Shown: positions 8,916 through 17,594 of the stretch, one piece after another
How the letters are laid out: every line of letters starts with the position of its first letter
How positions within the stretch are numbered: the stretch's first letter is position 1
Origin: Phycisphaerae bacterium
Lineage (GTDB): Bacteria > Planctomycetota > Phycisphaerae > Sedimentisphaerales > Anaerobacaceae
Direction: 5' to 3'
NCBI GenBank assembly: GCA_012744475.1
Contig: JAAYBV010000051.1
Coordinates: 62,001 to 126,000, forward strand
DNA length: 64,000 nt
Program-made: the position numbers and the translations under genes
Notes under the pieces: generated by a model
What the model was told of the DNA's origin: nothing
The model's input: the letters and a program-made list of their open reading frames with translations, nothing else
Databases searched by the model: none

Positions 8916-9370
8916 TTCTTCCGTGCCCCATCGCTTTCCGTTTCCACCGCGCCGGCCGATGCCACATCATGCCCGCAGCCAGGTCTGCGCAAGCCTTCGC
9001 CAACGTCCTATAGATCGCCGGCCACGGCGCCAGACGCTAGTCGCCCATATGCTCCACGACCGCCGAAGCTCTCCCCCAAACGGTTTGCGGTCATCCATGC
9101 CGCAATATCGGGCAAAATAACGGCAGGATTCTGCCAACGCAAGCCTTTTTGCGCCGCTGTCCGCCCGGGGCCGGCACCCCGCAGTATAATGCCCAATCCA
9201 TGCCTCCGGACCCCTCCGCACGACTGTGAGAACCGCTTTTATGGGACACCGGCTCAGCCCGACCCTCTGTTGCCCTCAGACGCATGCGTTGAGCCACGCC
9301 CGCACCACCCCGCTTGATACATACCCAGCCGCCACGCACATGCATTACCCATATTAACTCCATATATCCA

Positions 9371-9400
9371 TTGACTTTAACTTGCACAAAATGGTATAAT
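9371..9400 (+). promoter_or_regulatory. Strong sigma70-type promoter
   Basis: TTGACT (9371-9376) and a perfect TATAAT (9395-9400) are separated by 18 bases in an AT-rich patch that contrasts with the surrounding DNA. It points at the DUF11 lipoprotein gene and implies a leader of roughly 300 nt. The 8916-9370 stretch shows no gene; its ORFs on both strands look random. Confidence 0.75.
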
Positions 9401-9705
9401 ACGGCAATAATTCGCGATCCGTACTCGATGTTCAGTGGGGCTTCTATCTTATACTATAGTTGGAAGAGTTCCGTGTCAGCAGCAGGTGACGCCTCTTGTC
9501 GCCACCGGTCAAGGCCGCAAAGCGATGGCCGAGGGTCATCTACTGCACGGGGGAAGGGGTAGTGGCCCATCCGGCGTCAGGCCGGCAACGTCGGCCATTT
9601 CGCAGGATCCACCTCCTCTACCGACCGCGGGCTTTCCACCGAGATTCTAATCCGGGCGGCTCCGGTTGCTACCGGCAAGCTTGAGGGTTTGAAAGGAGCG
9701 GTGTG
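9401..9705 (+). promoter_or_regulatory. Long structured 5' leader of the DUF11 lipoprotein gene
   Basis: Between the promoter and ATG 9706 lie about 300 bases with no credible ORF and several potential stems. GGGTCATCTAC/GTAGTGGCCC (9533-9568) has 10 pairs and one bulge. CCGGC-GTCAG-GCCGG lies at 9571-9585. A CGCAAAGC-N4-GGCC motif sits just upstream (about 9516-9530). That motif loosely recalls part of the c-di-GMP-I riboswitch core, but the partner motif GGGCAAACC with a GNRA loop is not evident. Treat it as an unassigned structured leader. Confidence 0.35.
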
Positions 9706-11508
9706 ATGAAGAAGGTGTTGACGATATCGTTTCTTGTCTGTGCCATGCTTTTGTCCGGATGTGAGGTTTCGGACAGCGCACAGAGCAGCGGTCAGACCCG
9801 ACCCGCCGTGGCCCGATCGGGCCGCAGCTACTTCTGGGACAAAGACCTCAGACCCACGCTGGCCGTGCCGCCCAGAAGAGAGGCCCAGCCGATCGAAGTC
9901 CAGGAGGTTGACGCGCAGCTTGCCTCGCAGCAGGAAGCAACGGGTGGCCTCTACATCGAACCGGAAACCCCGGCAGAAACGCCCGAACCCGAGGCCAAAG
10001 TCGTCACCGCCTCCGTGGAAGACCTCAAGCCGGTAACCACGCCGGTTGCCGCCCCGGCAACGTCCTACAGCGAAAAAGTCGCGATCGGACCCGACCTCGT
10101 GGCTGTCGATGAGAACGGCGCCAACGCGCTGTCGATGACCTACCCGCGAGTGGACTACGGCATCATCCAGGTCGACAAGACCATGCCGCAGGAGGTACGT
10201 CTGAACGCACCATTCGCCTACCTCATCAAAGTCACGAACCTCACGGACATGATGCTGACCGATGTGGCCATCACGGAGACGCTTTCCAAGGAATTCGAAT
10301 TCAAGGGTTCCGAACCTACCGCTCAGAGTGAGAACAACAAGCTGGTCTGGGAGATCGATTCGCTCGGTCCCAAAGCCAGCAAGAGCATCCGCATCACCGG
10401 CATGGCCACCGGGCCGAATCCGCTGGAACACTGCACCGCCATCACTCATACGATTCGCGACTGCGCCATGGTCAAGGTGGTGGAGCCGACGCTGGAACTC
10501 CAACGATCCGCTCCGAGCGAGGCGGTCCTGTGTGAGCCGATTCCGGTCGATTACGTCGTGACCAACACGGGAACCGGCGCCGCCCAGAACGTGCAGATCG
10601 TCGACACGCTGCCCGTCGGGCTGCAAACCACCGACGGCAAGGGCAAGGTGGTCCTGGACGCCGGGACTCTCATCGCCGGTGAATCGCGACGGTTCTCGAT
10701 CAAGCTGCGCGCCACCAAGACGGGCGCCTACGTCAGTAGGGCCATTGCCACCTCCGCTTCGGGCCTGAGGGCCGAGTCGGAATCGACGATGACCAGCGTT
10801 CGCCAGCCGATCCTGAGCATCACAAAGTCCGGGCCGCAGCGCCAGTACCTCGGCCGCGCGGTGACCTACGAGATCACGGTCCTGAACAAGGGCGATGGCC
10901 CGGCTCGCGATACGATGGTCGAAGACCTGATTCCGCCGGGAGTCAGTTCCATCGAGGCGACCGCCGGCGCACAGACGGCCGGCTCCAAGCTGGTCTGGGA
11001 ACTCGGCACGCTCGAGCCGAACGCCTCCAAGTCGGTTCGCGTCTCGTACACCCCGATGAAAGAAGGCGAAGTGATGGCAACCGCCACCGCGACCGCTTAC
11101 TGCACCGAGACGGTCACCGACTCGGCCAAGACGTCGATCACCGGCATCCCGGCCTCGCGTCTGCAGGTCATCGATCTGGAAGACCCGGTGGAAGTCTCGC
11201 ACACCACGACGTACCTGATTACGGTCGTCAACGAGGGCTCGGCCGCCGATTCGAACGTCCGCATCGTCTGCACGCTGGACGACAAGGTCCAGTACGTCTC
11301 CTCGGCTGGCGCAACCGCCGGATCGCTCATGGGCAAGACGGTCAACTTCGCACCGTTGCGAACCCTCGAACCCAAGGCCAAGGCCACCTGGCGCGTCGTC
11401 GTCCGCGGCGCCCGCGCCGGCGATGTGCGGTTCAAGGTGAGCATGCACACGGATCAGTTGGCCCTGCCGATCGAGCACACGGAGGCCACGCACATCTACG
11501 AGCAGTAA
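9706..11508 (+). CDS. DUF11-repeat cell-envelope lipoprotein (OmcB-like)
   Basis: A lipoprotein signal (MKKVLTISFLVCAMLLSGC) targets this protein to a membrane. A Pro/Glu-rich linker (about 60-120) is followed by four DUF11-type Ig-like repeats: FAYLIKVTNLTDMMLTDVAITETL, IPVDYVVTNTGTGAAQNVQIVDTLP, VTYEITVLNKGDGPARDTMVEDLIP and TTYLITVVNEGSAADSNVRIVCTL. DUF11 arrays occur in surface proteins and in the chlamydial envelope protein OmcB; here cysteines are few, so disulfide cross-linking is unlikely. ATG 9706 has AAAGGAG seven bases upstream, better than GTG 9703. A strong promoter and a terminator frame it as a single, probably highly expressed, gene. Confidence 0.88.
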   Translation: MKKVLTISFLVCAMLLSGCEVSDSAQSSGQTRPAVARSGRSYFWDKDLRPTLAVPPRREAQPIEVQEVDAQLASQQEATGGLYIEPETPAETPEPEAKVVTASVEDLKPVTTPVAAPATSYSEKVAIGPDLVAVDENGANALSMTYPRVDYGIIQVDKTMPQEVRLNAPFAYLIKVTNLTDMMLTDVAITETLSKEFEFKGSEPTAQSENNKLVWEIDSLGPKASKSIRITGMATGPNPLEHCTAITHTIRDCAMVKVVEPTLELQRSAPSEAVLCEPIPVDYVVTNTGTGAAQNVQIVDTLPVGLQTTDGKGKVVLDAGTLIAGESRRFSIKLRATKTGAYVSRAIATSASGLRAESESTMTSVRQPILSITKSGPQRQYLGRAVTYEITVLNKGDGPARDTMVEDLIPPGVSSIEATAGAQTAGSKLVWELGTLEPNASKSVRVSYTPMKEGEVMATATATAYCTETVTDSAKTSITGIPASRLQVIDLEDPVEVSHTTTYLITVVNEGSAADSNVRIVCTLDDKVQYVSSAGATAGSLMGKTVNFAPLRTLEPKAKATWRVVVRGARAGDVRFKVSMHTDQLALPIEHTEATHIYEQ

Positions 11509-11541
11509 GTTCGAGCAGAATGCTCCATCCAGGTGATTCAG

Positions 11542-11577
11542 GCCGCGGCGTCGATCAGGCGCCGCGGCTTTCTTTTT
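11542..11577 (+). terminator. Rho-independent terminator
   Basis: The 9-bp perfect stem GCCGCGGCG/CGCCGCGGC has a 9-base loop and is followed by TTTCTTTTT, 33 bases after the DUF11 gene stop. Confidence 0.85.
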
Positions 11578-11697
11578 GGGGGCGTCGAGGCCCAATTCCC
11601 CTCTCGACGACACCCCGTTGCGACCCAGGCGAAAGCAGCAGAGGCCGCAAGGCGGAACCTGCCGACTGCTTCCCCCTGCCCAGGCCGGGAAATTGTG

Positions 11698-11725
11698 TTG
11701 CACGGGGCCGACAAACCGCTATACT
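11698..11725 (+). promoter_or_regulatory. Sigma70-type promoter of accBC
   Basis: TTGCAC (11698-11703), a 16-base spacer and TATACT (11720-11725) lie about 100 bases before accB. Confidence 0.55.
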
Positions 11726-11822
11726 GGCGCAGAAATCCAGGGTGCTATCCAGATCCCCGTCAGGGGACTTTTTGTAGGGGCCTTCCGGGGAATCATCGCG
11801 GGTTTCCAGAAAGGACAAGGTC

Positions 11823-12296
11823 ATGGCCGAGAAAGACGCCGATGTGCAGAAGATACGAGATCTGATCAAGATAATGAAGGAGAACGATCTTGTGAAGATC
11901 GATATCCAGCACGGCGACGACCGGATCTCCCTGCGGCGAGCCGAACCGCCGCACCCCGGGCCGGTAGGCAATCCCATCATCGCCTCGCTTCCCGGCCTCA
12001 TGGCCCCCGTCGGGGCGCCCGACGCGGCGCCGGCCGCAACGGCGGTTCGAGACGACCTGCTCGAAATCAAGTCCCCCATCGTCGGCACCTTCTACGAGGC
12101 CCCCAGTCCGGATTCCGATCCGTACGTCGAGATCGGCGCTCACGTCGACGCCCAGACGGTGGTCTGTATCGTCGAAGCGATGAAAGTGATGAACGAGATC
12201 AAGGCCGAGATCAGCGGCACGATTGTGGAAAAGCGAGTGGCCAACGGACAGGCCGTGGAGTATGGGCAGGTCCTCTTCAAGGTCAAGCCGGAATAA
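11823..12296 (+). CDS. accB: Acetyl-CoA carboxylase biotin carboxyl carrier protein
   Basis: This carries the biotin that shuttles carboxylate from AccC to the carboxyltransferase in the first step of fatty-acid synthesis. The N-terminal helix region (about 1-45) contains the usual [14 protein letters not shown]-type segment. A Pro/Ala linker leads to the biotinyl domain with [24 protein letters not shown] and the biotinylation site EAMKVMNEI. Length 157 is typical. It is followed by accC after 73 bases in the same direction, the usual accBC pair. The carboxyltransferase genes accA/accD are not in the window. Confidence 0.96.
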   Translation: MAEKDADVQKIRDLIKIMKENDLVKIDIQHGDDRISLRRAEPPHPGPVGNPIIASLPGLMAPVGAPDAAPAATAVRDDLLEIKSPIVGTFYEAPSPDSDPYVEIGAHVDAQTVVCIVEAMKVMNEIKAEISGTIVEKRVANGQAVEYGQVLFKVKPE

Positions 12297-12369
12297 CGCG
12301 TGAGCCGGCGCGGCGTGGTGTCCCGCCGGACCACCACGAGGACGCCGTTGAGGAAGAGAGTAGCCGCCA

Positions 12370-13707
12370 ATGCTGTCACGAGTCCTTATCGCCAACCGAG
12401 GTGAAATCGCGCTTCGCGTCATCCGGGCCTGCCACGAGATGGGCATCGAAACCGTCGCCGTCTATTCCGAGGCCGACCGAAACGCCTCGTACCTGCGGCT
12501 GGCGAATGAATCGGTGTGTATCGGACCGCCCGACTGCAACCAGAGCTATCTGAACATTCCGCGCATCATCAGCGCCGCCGAGATCACCAACGTCGACGCG
12601 ATCCATCCCGGATACGGGTTCCTCGCCGAGAACGCCAACTTCGCTCAGATTTGCAGCGATTGCGGCATCACCTTCATCGGGCCTCCGGTCGAGGCGATGC
12701 GGCTGTTGGGCGACAAAGTCGAAGCCCGCAAGCTCGCACGCCGGGCCAAGGTCCCGGTCGTTCCCGGCTCCGAGGGCGTCATCGAGGACGAGAAAGAGGC
12801 GCTGCGACTGGCCAACGAGATCGGCTATCCGATCATCATCAAGGCCGTGGCCGGCGGCGGTGGCCGCGGCATGCGCGTCGTCCACAACGACATCAGTCTG
12901 CGCGCCGCGATGGCCTCCGCCAAGGCCGAAGCGGAGGCCGCCTTCGGTGAGGGCAGCGTCTACATGGAGAAGTTCATCGTCGAGCCGCGACACGTGGAGG
13001 TCCAGGTCATGGCCGACCGGGAGGGCAACGCCGTTCACTTTTTCGAGCGGGACTGCTCCATCCAGCGGCGCCACCAGAAGATGATCGAGGAATCGCCCTG
13101 CCCGGTGCTGGAAGAGCGACAGCGCGAGCGTCTGGCGGAGGCTGCCATCCGTCTGATCAAGGAAGCCCGTTACGTCAACGCCGCCACCGTCGAGTTCCTC
13201 CTGGACAAAGAGGGGAACTTCTACTTCATCGAGGTCAACACCCGCATCCAGGTCGAGCACCCGGTCAGCGAGATGGTCACCGGCCAGGACCTGATCAAAT
13301 GGCAGCTCCGCATCGCCGGAGGCGAACCGATCACGCTGCGTCAGACCGACATCAAGCACCACGGCGTGGCCCTCGAATGCCGGATCAACGCCGAAGACCC
13401 GTCCAACAACTTCTCGCCTTCACCGGGAACGATCTCCAGATACATCGCTCCCGGCGGGCTGGGCATCCGCATCGATACGCACGTCCACCAGGGCTGGACG
13501 ATCACGCCGAACTACGACTCGCTCATCGCCAAGATCATCGTCCATCAGGAAACGCGAGCCGAGGCGATTGCGACGATGCGACGCGCCTTGCAGGAATTCG
13601 TCATCGAGCCTGTCAAGACCACGATTCCCGCCTGCCTGGCGATCCTGTCGCACAACCTGTTCGTCAAAGGCAAGACCGATACGGGATTCGTCGAGCGCAC
13701 CTTCTAA
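12370..13707 (+). CDS. accC: Acetyl-CoA carboxylase biotin carboxylase subunit
   Basis: This ATP-grasp enzyme carboxylates biotin on AccB using bicarbonate and ATP. Landmarks in order are [15 protein letters not shown] at the N terminus, [10 protein letters not shown], the glycine-rich ATP loop [29 protein letters not shown], the catalytic [16 protein letters not shown] and ECRINAEDP near the C terminus. Length 445 matches the family. It ends 36 bases before the convergent lysA gene. Confidence 0.97.
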   Translation: MLSRVLIANRGEIALRVIRACHEMGIETVAVYSEADRNASYLRLANESVCIGPPDCNQSYLNIPRIISAAEITNVDAIHPGYGFLAENANFAQICSDCGITFIGPPVEAMRLLGDKVEARKLARRAKVPVVPGSEGVIEDEKEALRLANEIGYPIIIKAVAGGGGRGMRVVHNDISLRAAMASAKAEAEAAFGEGSVYMEKFIVEPRHVEVQVMADREGNAVHFFERDCSIQRRHQKMIEESPCPVLEERQRERLAEAAIRLIKEARYVNAATVEFLLDKEGNFYFIEVNTRIQVEHPVSEMVTGQDLIKWQLRIAGGEPITLRQTDIKHHGVALECRINAEDPSNNFSPSPGTISRYIAPGGLGIRIDTHVHQGWTITPNYDSLIAKIIVHQETRAEAIATMRRALQEFVIEPVKTTIPACLAILSHNLFVKGKTDTGFVERTF

Positions 13708-13743
13708 CCGAACGGCGACCGATCGCCACTTCCGCCTCATGGC

Positions 13744-15033
13744 CTATCGTTCGAGGGCCACCAGGTCTTCGTAGCTCTCCCGCCTGCGGATCACCCGGAA
13801 GGCATCCGCGTCGACAAGGACCTCGGCGGCGCGACGCCGCGCGTTGTAGTTGCTGCTCATGGTGAACCCATAGGCGCCGGCGGTGAAGACCGCCATCAGG
13901 TCGCCACGCTCGACGTGCGGGATCGGCCGGTCCTTTGCCAGGAAGTCGGCCCCCTCGCAGATGGGCCCGACGACGTCCACCGTCTCGCTGCCTTCGATGT
14001 GCAGCTCCTTGCTTCGAACCGCCGGCTCGAACCGCGGCTCCACGCGGACCGGCCAGATGAAATGGAACGCGTCGTACAGGGACGGGCGGATGAGGTCGTT
14101 CATCGCCGCATCGATGATGACGAACCGCTTGCTTCCGCCCTGCTTGGTGTAGAGCACGCGCGTCACGAGAATCCCCGTGTTGGCGCAGATGCTCTTGCCC
14201 GGTTCCAGGATCAGCTTGAGGTCCCGGCCCCGGAGTAGCGGCACAATTCCGGCGGCATATTCCGCCGCCGAGGGCACCGTATCCGTCTCATAATCGGCGC
14301 CGTAGCCTCCGCCGAGGTCCAGCGCCTCGACGCGGTGCCCCTTCTCGCGAAGTCGATCGACCAGAACGAGCGCCTTCTCGACCGCCTCCACATAGGGATC
14401 GATGGTCTTGCCGCCCGTGCCCAGATGGACGTGCAACGCGCACAGATCGACGGAGGGGTTGTCCGCGTACGCATCGAAGACGGCAACCGCCCGTTCGATA
14501 TCGACGCCGAATTTCGTCTCTTTCTTGCCCGTCGTCAGGAAGACATGGGTCTTGTAGTCCACGTCGGGATTCACGCGCAGGGCCGCCTTGGGTTTGGCGC
14601 GGCCGGACGCGACATGCGCCTTAGCCAGGCGAATCAGGTTCGTCAGCTCCTCTTCCGACTCGATGTTGAAGTATCCGATCCCGGCGTCGAGAGCTTCAAC
14701 GATCTCGCGATCCGTCTTGCCGACGCCCGCATAGACCACCTTCGAAGGGTCCGCCCCCGCCTGGAGCACCCGATATAGCTCACCGCCGCTGACGATGTCG
14801 AAGCCGCTGCCCTCGGCAGCCATCAGCTTCAGGATGCTCACGTTGCCGCACGCCTTGACCGAAAAGCACACCGTGGTCTCCAGCGTCTGGTAAGCGGCGT
14901 GCACCTTGCGCAGATGGTCCTGCAACGTGGCCTTGCTGTACACGTATACGGGCGTGCCCACCTCCGACGCGATGCGTTCGACCTCCACCTCTTCGGCGAG
15001 CAACCGGCCCGCTCGGTAATTGAAAAAGTCCAT
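13744..15033 (-). CDS. lysA: Diaminopimelate decarboxylase
   Basis: This PLP enzyme (fold III) converts meso-diaminopimelate to lysine. The Schiff-base lysine is in CFSVKACGN, followed by GFDIVSGGELYR, HVHLGTGG, the phosphate-binding LDLGGGYG and EPGKSI. The GPICEGADFLAKD and GAYGFTMSSNYN motifs at the C-terminal half carry substrate residues and support LysA over ornithine decarboxylases. Length 429 is normal. GAGGAG lies 11 bases before the ATG. It is monocistronic, with its own promoter downstream of the terminator of the H1-like gene. Confidence 0.95.
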   Translation of the reverse strand: MDFFNYRAGRLLAEEVEVERIASEVGTPVYVYSKATLQDHLRKVHAAYQTLETTVCFSVKACGNVSILKLMAAEGSGFDIVSGGELYRVLQAGADPSKVVYAGVGKTDREIVEALDAGIGYFNIESEEELTNLIRLAKAHVASGRAKPKAALRVNPDVDYKTHVFLTTGKKETKFGVDIERAVAVFDAYADNPSVDLCALHVHLGTGGKTIDPYVEAVEKALVLVDRLREKGHRVEALDLGGGYGADYETDTVPSAAEYAAGIVPLLRGRDLKLILEPGKSICANTGILVTRVLYTKQGGSKRFVIIDAAMNDLIRPSLYDAFHFIWPVRVEPRFEPAVRSKELHIEGSETVDVVGPICEGADFLAKDRPIPHVERGDLMAVFTAGAYGFTMSSNYNARRRAAEVLVDADAFRVIRRRESYEDLVALER

Positions 15034-15102
15034 CGACCGGGTTTCTCCTCAAGCAGTTTCCATATCCGACGGCACTCGCGTTGACGGCCGTGCCGCGATG
15101 AC

Positions 15103-15130
15103 AGTATAGGAGAAACCGGCCGAATTGCAA
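15103..15130 (-). promoter_or_regulatory. Sigma70-type promoter of lysA
   Basis: Read on the minus strand, TTGCAA (15130-15125), a 16-base spacer and TATACT (15108-15103) lie about 70 bases before the lysA start. Confidence 0.6.
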
Positions 15131-15201
15131 GGAAGCGAAGAGCGACGCATCGCCACGACCCACGTCGCCGGCGCCTTCCGCATGCGGACACCCCCAAAAA
15201 G

Positions 15202-15240
15202 AATGGAAGACTCCCCTGATCCAGGAGAGTCTTCCATTTT
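15202..15240 (-). terminator. Terminator hairpin between the H1-like gene and lysA
   Basis: AATGGAAGACTC and GAGTCTTCCATT form a 12-bp stem around a short CC/GG core. On the minus strand the hairpin is followed by CTTTTTG; on the plus strand by TTTT. It lies about 120 bases downstream of the lysine-rich gene and upstream of the lysA promoter, so it most likely ends the former transcript. Confidence 0.75.
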
Positions 15241-15361
15241 CCAAAAGCCTGCCACGTTCCAAACGAATCTTGTTGGTCTCACCCTTTCAGGTGCCGCCCA
15301 GATGGAACCGCCCGAGACCAAAAAGCGGTCGGGCCGACAGGCTCCAGGCGAAGTGCTGGTG

Positions 15362-15475
15362 TTACTTTTTCTTCTTGGCCACTTTCTTCTTGGTGGCCTT
15401 CTTCTTCGTCGCCTTCTTCGCGGCCTTCTTGGTCTTCTTGGCGACTTTCTTCTTTGCTGCTTTCTTCTTGGCCAT
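15362..15475 (-). CDS. 37-residue lysine/alanine-rich histone-H1-like protein (below ORF-track cutoff)
   Basis: The minus strand encodes MAKKKAAKKKVAKKTKKAAK and ends ATKKKVAKKKK-type, 37 residues made almost only of Lys, Ala, Val and Thr. AAGGAG lies 9 bases before the ATG and a terminator follows, so it is a complete small transcription unit. Composition and AKKxxAKK repeats match the C-terminal tails of bacterial histone-H1-like (Hc1/HctA-type) proteins, which bind DNA through charge. This one has no globular part. The 75-residue ORF track entry on this strand is the same repeat read in another frame (Glu/Gln-rich) and is rejected. Role as nucleoid protein is inference. Confidence 0.75.
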   Translation of the reverse strand: MAKKKAAKKKVAKKTKKAAKKATKKKATKKKVAKKKK

Positions 15476-15972
15476 TACTTTTCTCCTTCAAGCTGACCAC
15501 AAACAATGCTTTCTGTATTCACTTTACTCGATAACACGATGTTCGCATCATCACGGAAAATAATAATAGCATCTGTTACGCTTTGTATCGTCCATTTATT
15601 CCGAAATACTTCATAAAAATTTTTCACGCACGCGATTCCGTTCGACGCGCGACGCGCGACGCACGCCCCATGCGAACTCGTTCACGACGCCCCAAGACGC
15701 ATGCGCGCGACGTCACGACGTGGGATCGGTCTATGCGTGACACACGTGGTGCAAACCGCCTGTTCGCACGCATCCAATCGCATCTATCGTCCTTCTGCGT
15801 ACGTCACTGCCTTGCGCAGAAGACGCTGTCGCACGGCAACACCGTGTCAGGACATACCCCTTGACTTTCACGCTCGAACCGTGTCTTCTACATCGATGTT
15901 GAGATCAGATTTTTCTTGCGCGTCGCCGTCTGATTCGATGGAAAGATCGCACAACTTCATTGTTAATTGTTC
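15476..15972. other. Intergenic region before nadD
   Basis: No supported gene. The right part is rich in CGCGACGCGCGACGCACG-like short repeats (about 15645-15670). The left part is AT-rich and probably carries the minus-strand promoter of the H1-like gene. The two plus-strand ORFs listed here have random composition and run out of frame into nadD. Confidence 0.5.
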
Positions 15973-16596
15973 ATGGCAAGACAGAAGATCGCATTGTTTG
16001 GTGGCACATTCGATCCGATTCATCTCGGTCACACACAGGTGGCCGAGGCGGCGGCCGAGCAGATCGAAGCGGAGGAAGTTGTCTTCATTCCTGCGAAGTG
16101 TTCGCCGTTGAAAGGGTTTTTTCCTCGCGCGTCCGACGACGATCGACTGCGCATGATCGAGCTGGCCATTCAGGGCGGCAAGGGGTTCTCGGCAAGCGAC
16201 TGCGAGCTGCGCCGAGCGGCCCCGAGCTACACCATCGACACCGTCAAGCGATTTCAGCAGGAGTACGGCGAGGAAACGTCGATCTACTGGCTGCTCGGCG
16301 CCGACAGCGTGAACGACCTAGTCTTGTGGCATCGCATCGACGAGCTGATCGACGCATGCCATCTGGCGGTCATGGTGCGAGGGGGCTATGAGGCGCCGTC
16401 GTTTGGAAAGCATCTGGCGGCGCTGGGGCCGGATCGCGTCGAAAAGCTCCGCCGCGATGTGATCCGGACGCCGTCCATTCCCATCAGCAGCACAGAGATC
16501 CGCGAGCGTCTGGCCGCCGGCAGAGACGTCCGCCGCATGCTTTGCCCCGAGGTTTGGCGCTACATCTGCGAACGCGGGCTCTACAAACGCGACTGA
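15973..16596 (+). CDS. nadD: Nicotinate-nucleotide adenylyltransferase
   Basis: NadD transfers AMP from ATP to nicotinate mononucleotide in NAD synthesis. The nucleotidyltransferase motif GGTFDPIHLGH is at residues 9-19 and the ISSTEIRERL motif near the C terminus. YWLLGADSVNDLVLWHRIDEL between them is typical of NadD. ATG 15973 is preferred to the TTG six bases earlier; no clear Shine-Dalgarno is visible for either. The 3' end overlaps the convergent hypB gene by 16 bases. Confidence 0.95.
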   Translation: MARQKIALFGGTFDPIHLGHTQVAEAAAEQIEAEEVVFIPAKCSPLKGFFPRASDDDRLRMIELAIQGGKGFSASDCELRRAAPSYTIDTVKRFQQEYGEETSIYWLLGADSVNDLVLWHRIDELIDACHLAVMVRGGYEAPSFGKHLAALGPDRVEKLRRDVIRTPSIPISSTEIRERLAAGRDVRRMLCPEVWRYICERGLYKRD

Positions 16597-17246
16597 CGCA
16601 CCTGCGCGCCGAGCCAGTCGTACCAGTTCTGCATCCCCTCGCCGCTCTTGGCGCAGACGGGGAAGATTTCGATGCTCTTGTTGAGCCGCCGCGCATCGGC
16701 CTTCACCCGGTCGAGGTCAAACTCGACAAGCGCGCCGCGCAGCAGATCGATCTTGTTGACGAGAAGCGCCCTGCTCTTGGCGAAGATGCCGGGATATTTT
16801 ACGGGTTTGTCGTCGCCTTCGGCCACGGAGAGCACGACAATTTTCCCAGTTTCACCCAACTCGAACGCCGCCGGGCAAACCAGATTGCCGACATTCTCAA
16901 TGACGATCGCATCGAGAGCGTCGAGAGGCAGCCTGCCAAGCGCCTCATACACCTGCCGGGCCGAAAGGTGACAGGCGCCTTCCGTGTTGATCTGAATCGC
17001 CGGCGCCTGCGTCGCGCGGATGCGCTGGGCATCGATGTCGGTCTGAAGGTCGCCCTCGATCACGCCGATCCGGAGCTGTCCCTTCAGATCGCTGATCGTG
17101 CGTACGAGGATCGTCGTCTTGCCCGAGCCTGGAGAAGAGATCATGTTCAGGCACAACTGCTTGCGCTGCGCCAGGAGCTCAATGTTCTTCATCGCGTATT
17201 GCTCGTTGGCGCCGAGGATGCGTGAGCCGACATTGACCTTTTCCAT
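16581..17246 (-). CDS. hypB: Hydrogenase nickel incorporation GTPase HypB
   Basis: HypB couples GTP hydrolysis to nickel delivery into [NiFe]-hydrogenase together with HypA. The P-loop SSPGSGKTT is at about residue 38, GDLQTDIDAQRI and INTEGACHLSA (metal-binding Cys and His) follow, and NKIDLL gives GTP specificity. The N terminus lacks both the His-rich nickel store and the CxxCGC motif seen in some homologues, so this is the minimal type. It is the last gene of the hyp operon, 3 bases after hypA. Confidence 0.96.
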   Translation of the reverse strand: MEKVNVGSRILGANEQYAMKNIELLAQRKQLCLNMISSPGSGKTTILVRTISDLKGQLRIGVIEGDLQTDIDAQRIRATQAPAIQINTEGACHLSARQVYEALGRLPLDALDAIVIENVGNLVCPAAFELGETGKIVVLSVAEGDDKPVKYPGIFAKSRALLVNKIDLLRGALVEFDLDRVKADARRLNKSIEIFPVCAKSGEGMQNWYDWLGAQVRQSRL

Positions 17247-17249
17247 CGC

Positions 17250-17594
17250 TTACTCCTTCTCGAATTCGATCTCATCCAACACCAGAGGGGCGTCGGGAAG
17301 CAATTCAAAATCGGTGCCGGCGCATCGCGGACACCGCGCGTCCGACAGCGTTACGATATATGTTCCACCGCACGTTCTGCACTTGGCCTGCAATGGTTTG
17401 TGCTCGATCTCCAGGGTCATCCCTTCGCAGACGGTGCCCTCAGCGATGGCCTCGAATGCGAAGCGAACAACCTCGTCGTTGACCGCATTGAGCGTGCCGC
17501 AGCTCATCCTGGCGCGAATCGGTCTGCCGCCCTGCTTCTCCGCTTCGCAGAGGATCGCCTCGATCAATCCCTGGGCCACTGCCGCCTCGTGCAT
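17250..17594 (-). CDS. hypA: Hydrogenase maturation nickel metallochaperone HypA
   Basis: HypA binds nickel through its N-terminal Met-His-Glu and hands it to the hydrogenase large subunit. The ORF track starts 54 codons too early; the true start is ATG 17594 (MHEAAVAQGL), which regenerates the required MHE terminus. The structural zinc site is KCRTCGG...RCPRCAG. Its ATG overlaps the hypE stop codon by one base (TGATG), indicating translational coupling. Length 114 is typical. Confidence 0.96.
   Translation of the reverse strand: MHEAAVAQGLIEAILCEAEKQGGRPIRARMSCGTLNAVNDEVVRFAFEAIAEGTVCEGMTLEIEHKPLQAKCRTCGGTYIVTLSDARCPRCAGTDFELLPDAPLVLDEIEFEKE

Noticed and set aside
9401-9705. Confident c-di-GMP-I riboswitch call
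   Set aside because: Only a CGCAAAGC-GGCC-like fragment is present. The GGGCAAACC half with its tetraloop was not found, so the leader is left unassigned.
9577-11703. 708-residue minus-strand ORF opposite the DUF11 lipoprotein gene
   Set aside because: It is the antisense shadow of a G+C-rich gene. Its composition is Arg/Gly/Asp-rich without domains, while the plus strand has a lipobox, DUF11 repeats, promoter and terminator.
15279-15506. 75-residue Glu/Gln-rich minus-strand ORF
   Set aside because: It reads the lysine-codon repeat of the H1-like gene in another frame; the AKKK frame has the ribosome-binding site and a matching terminator.
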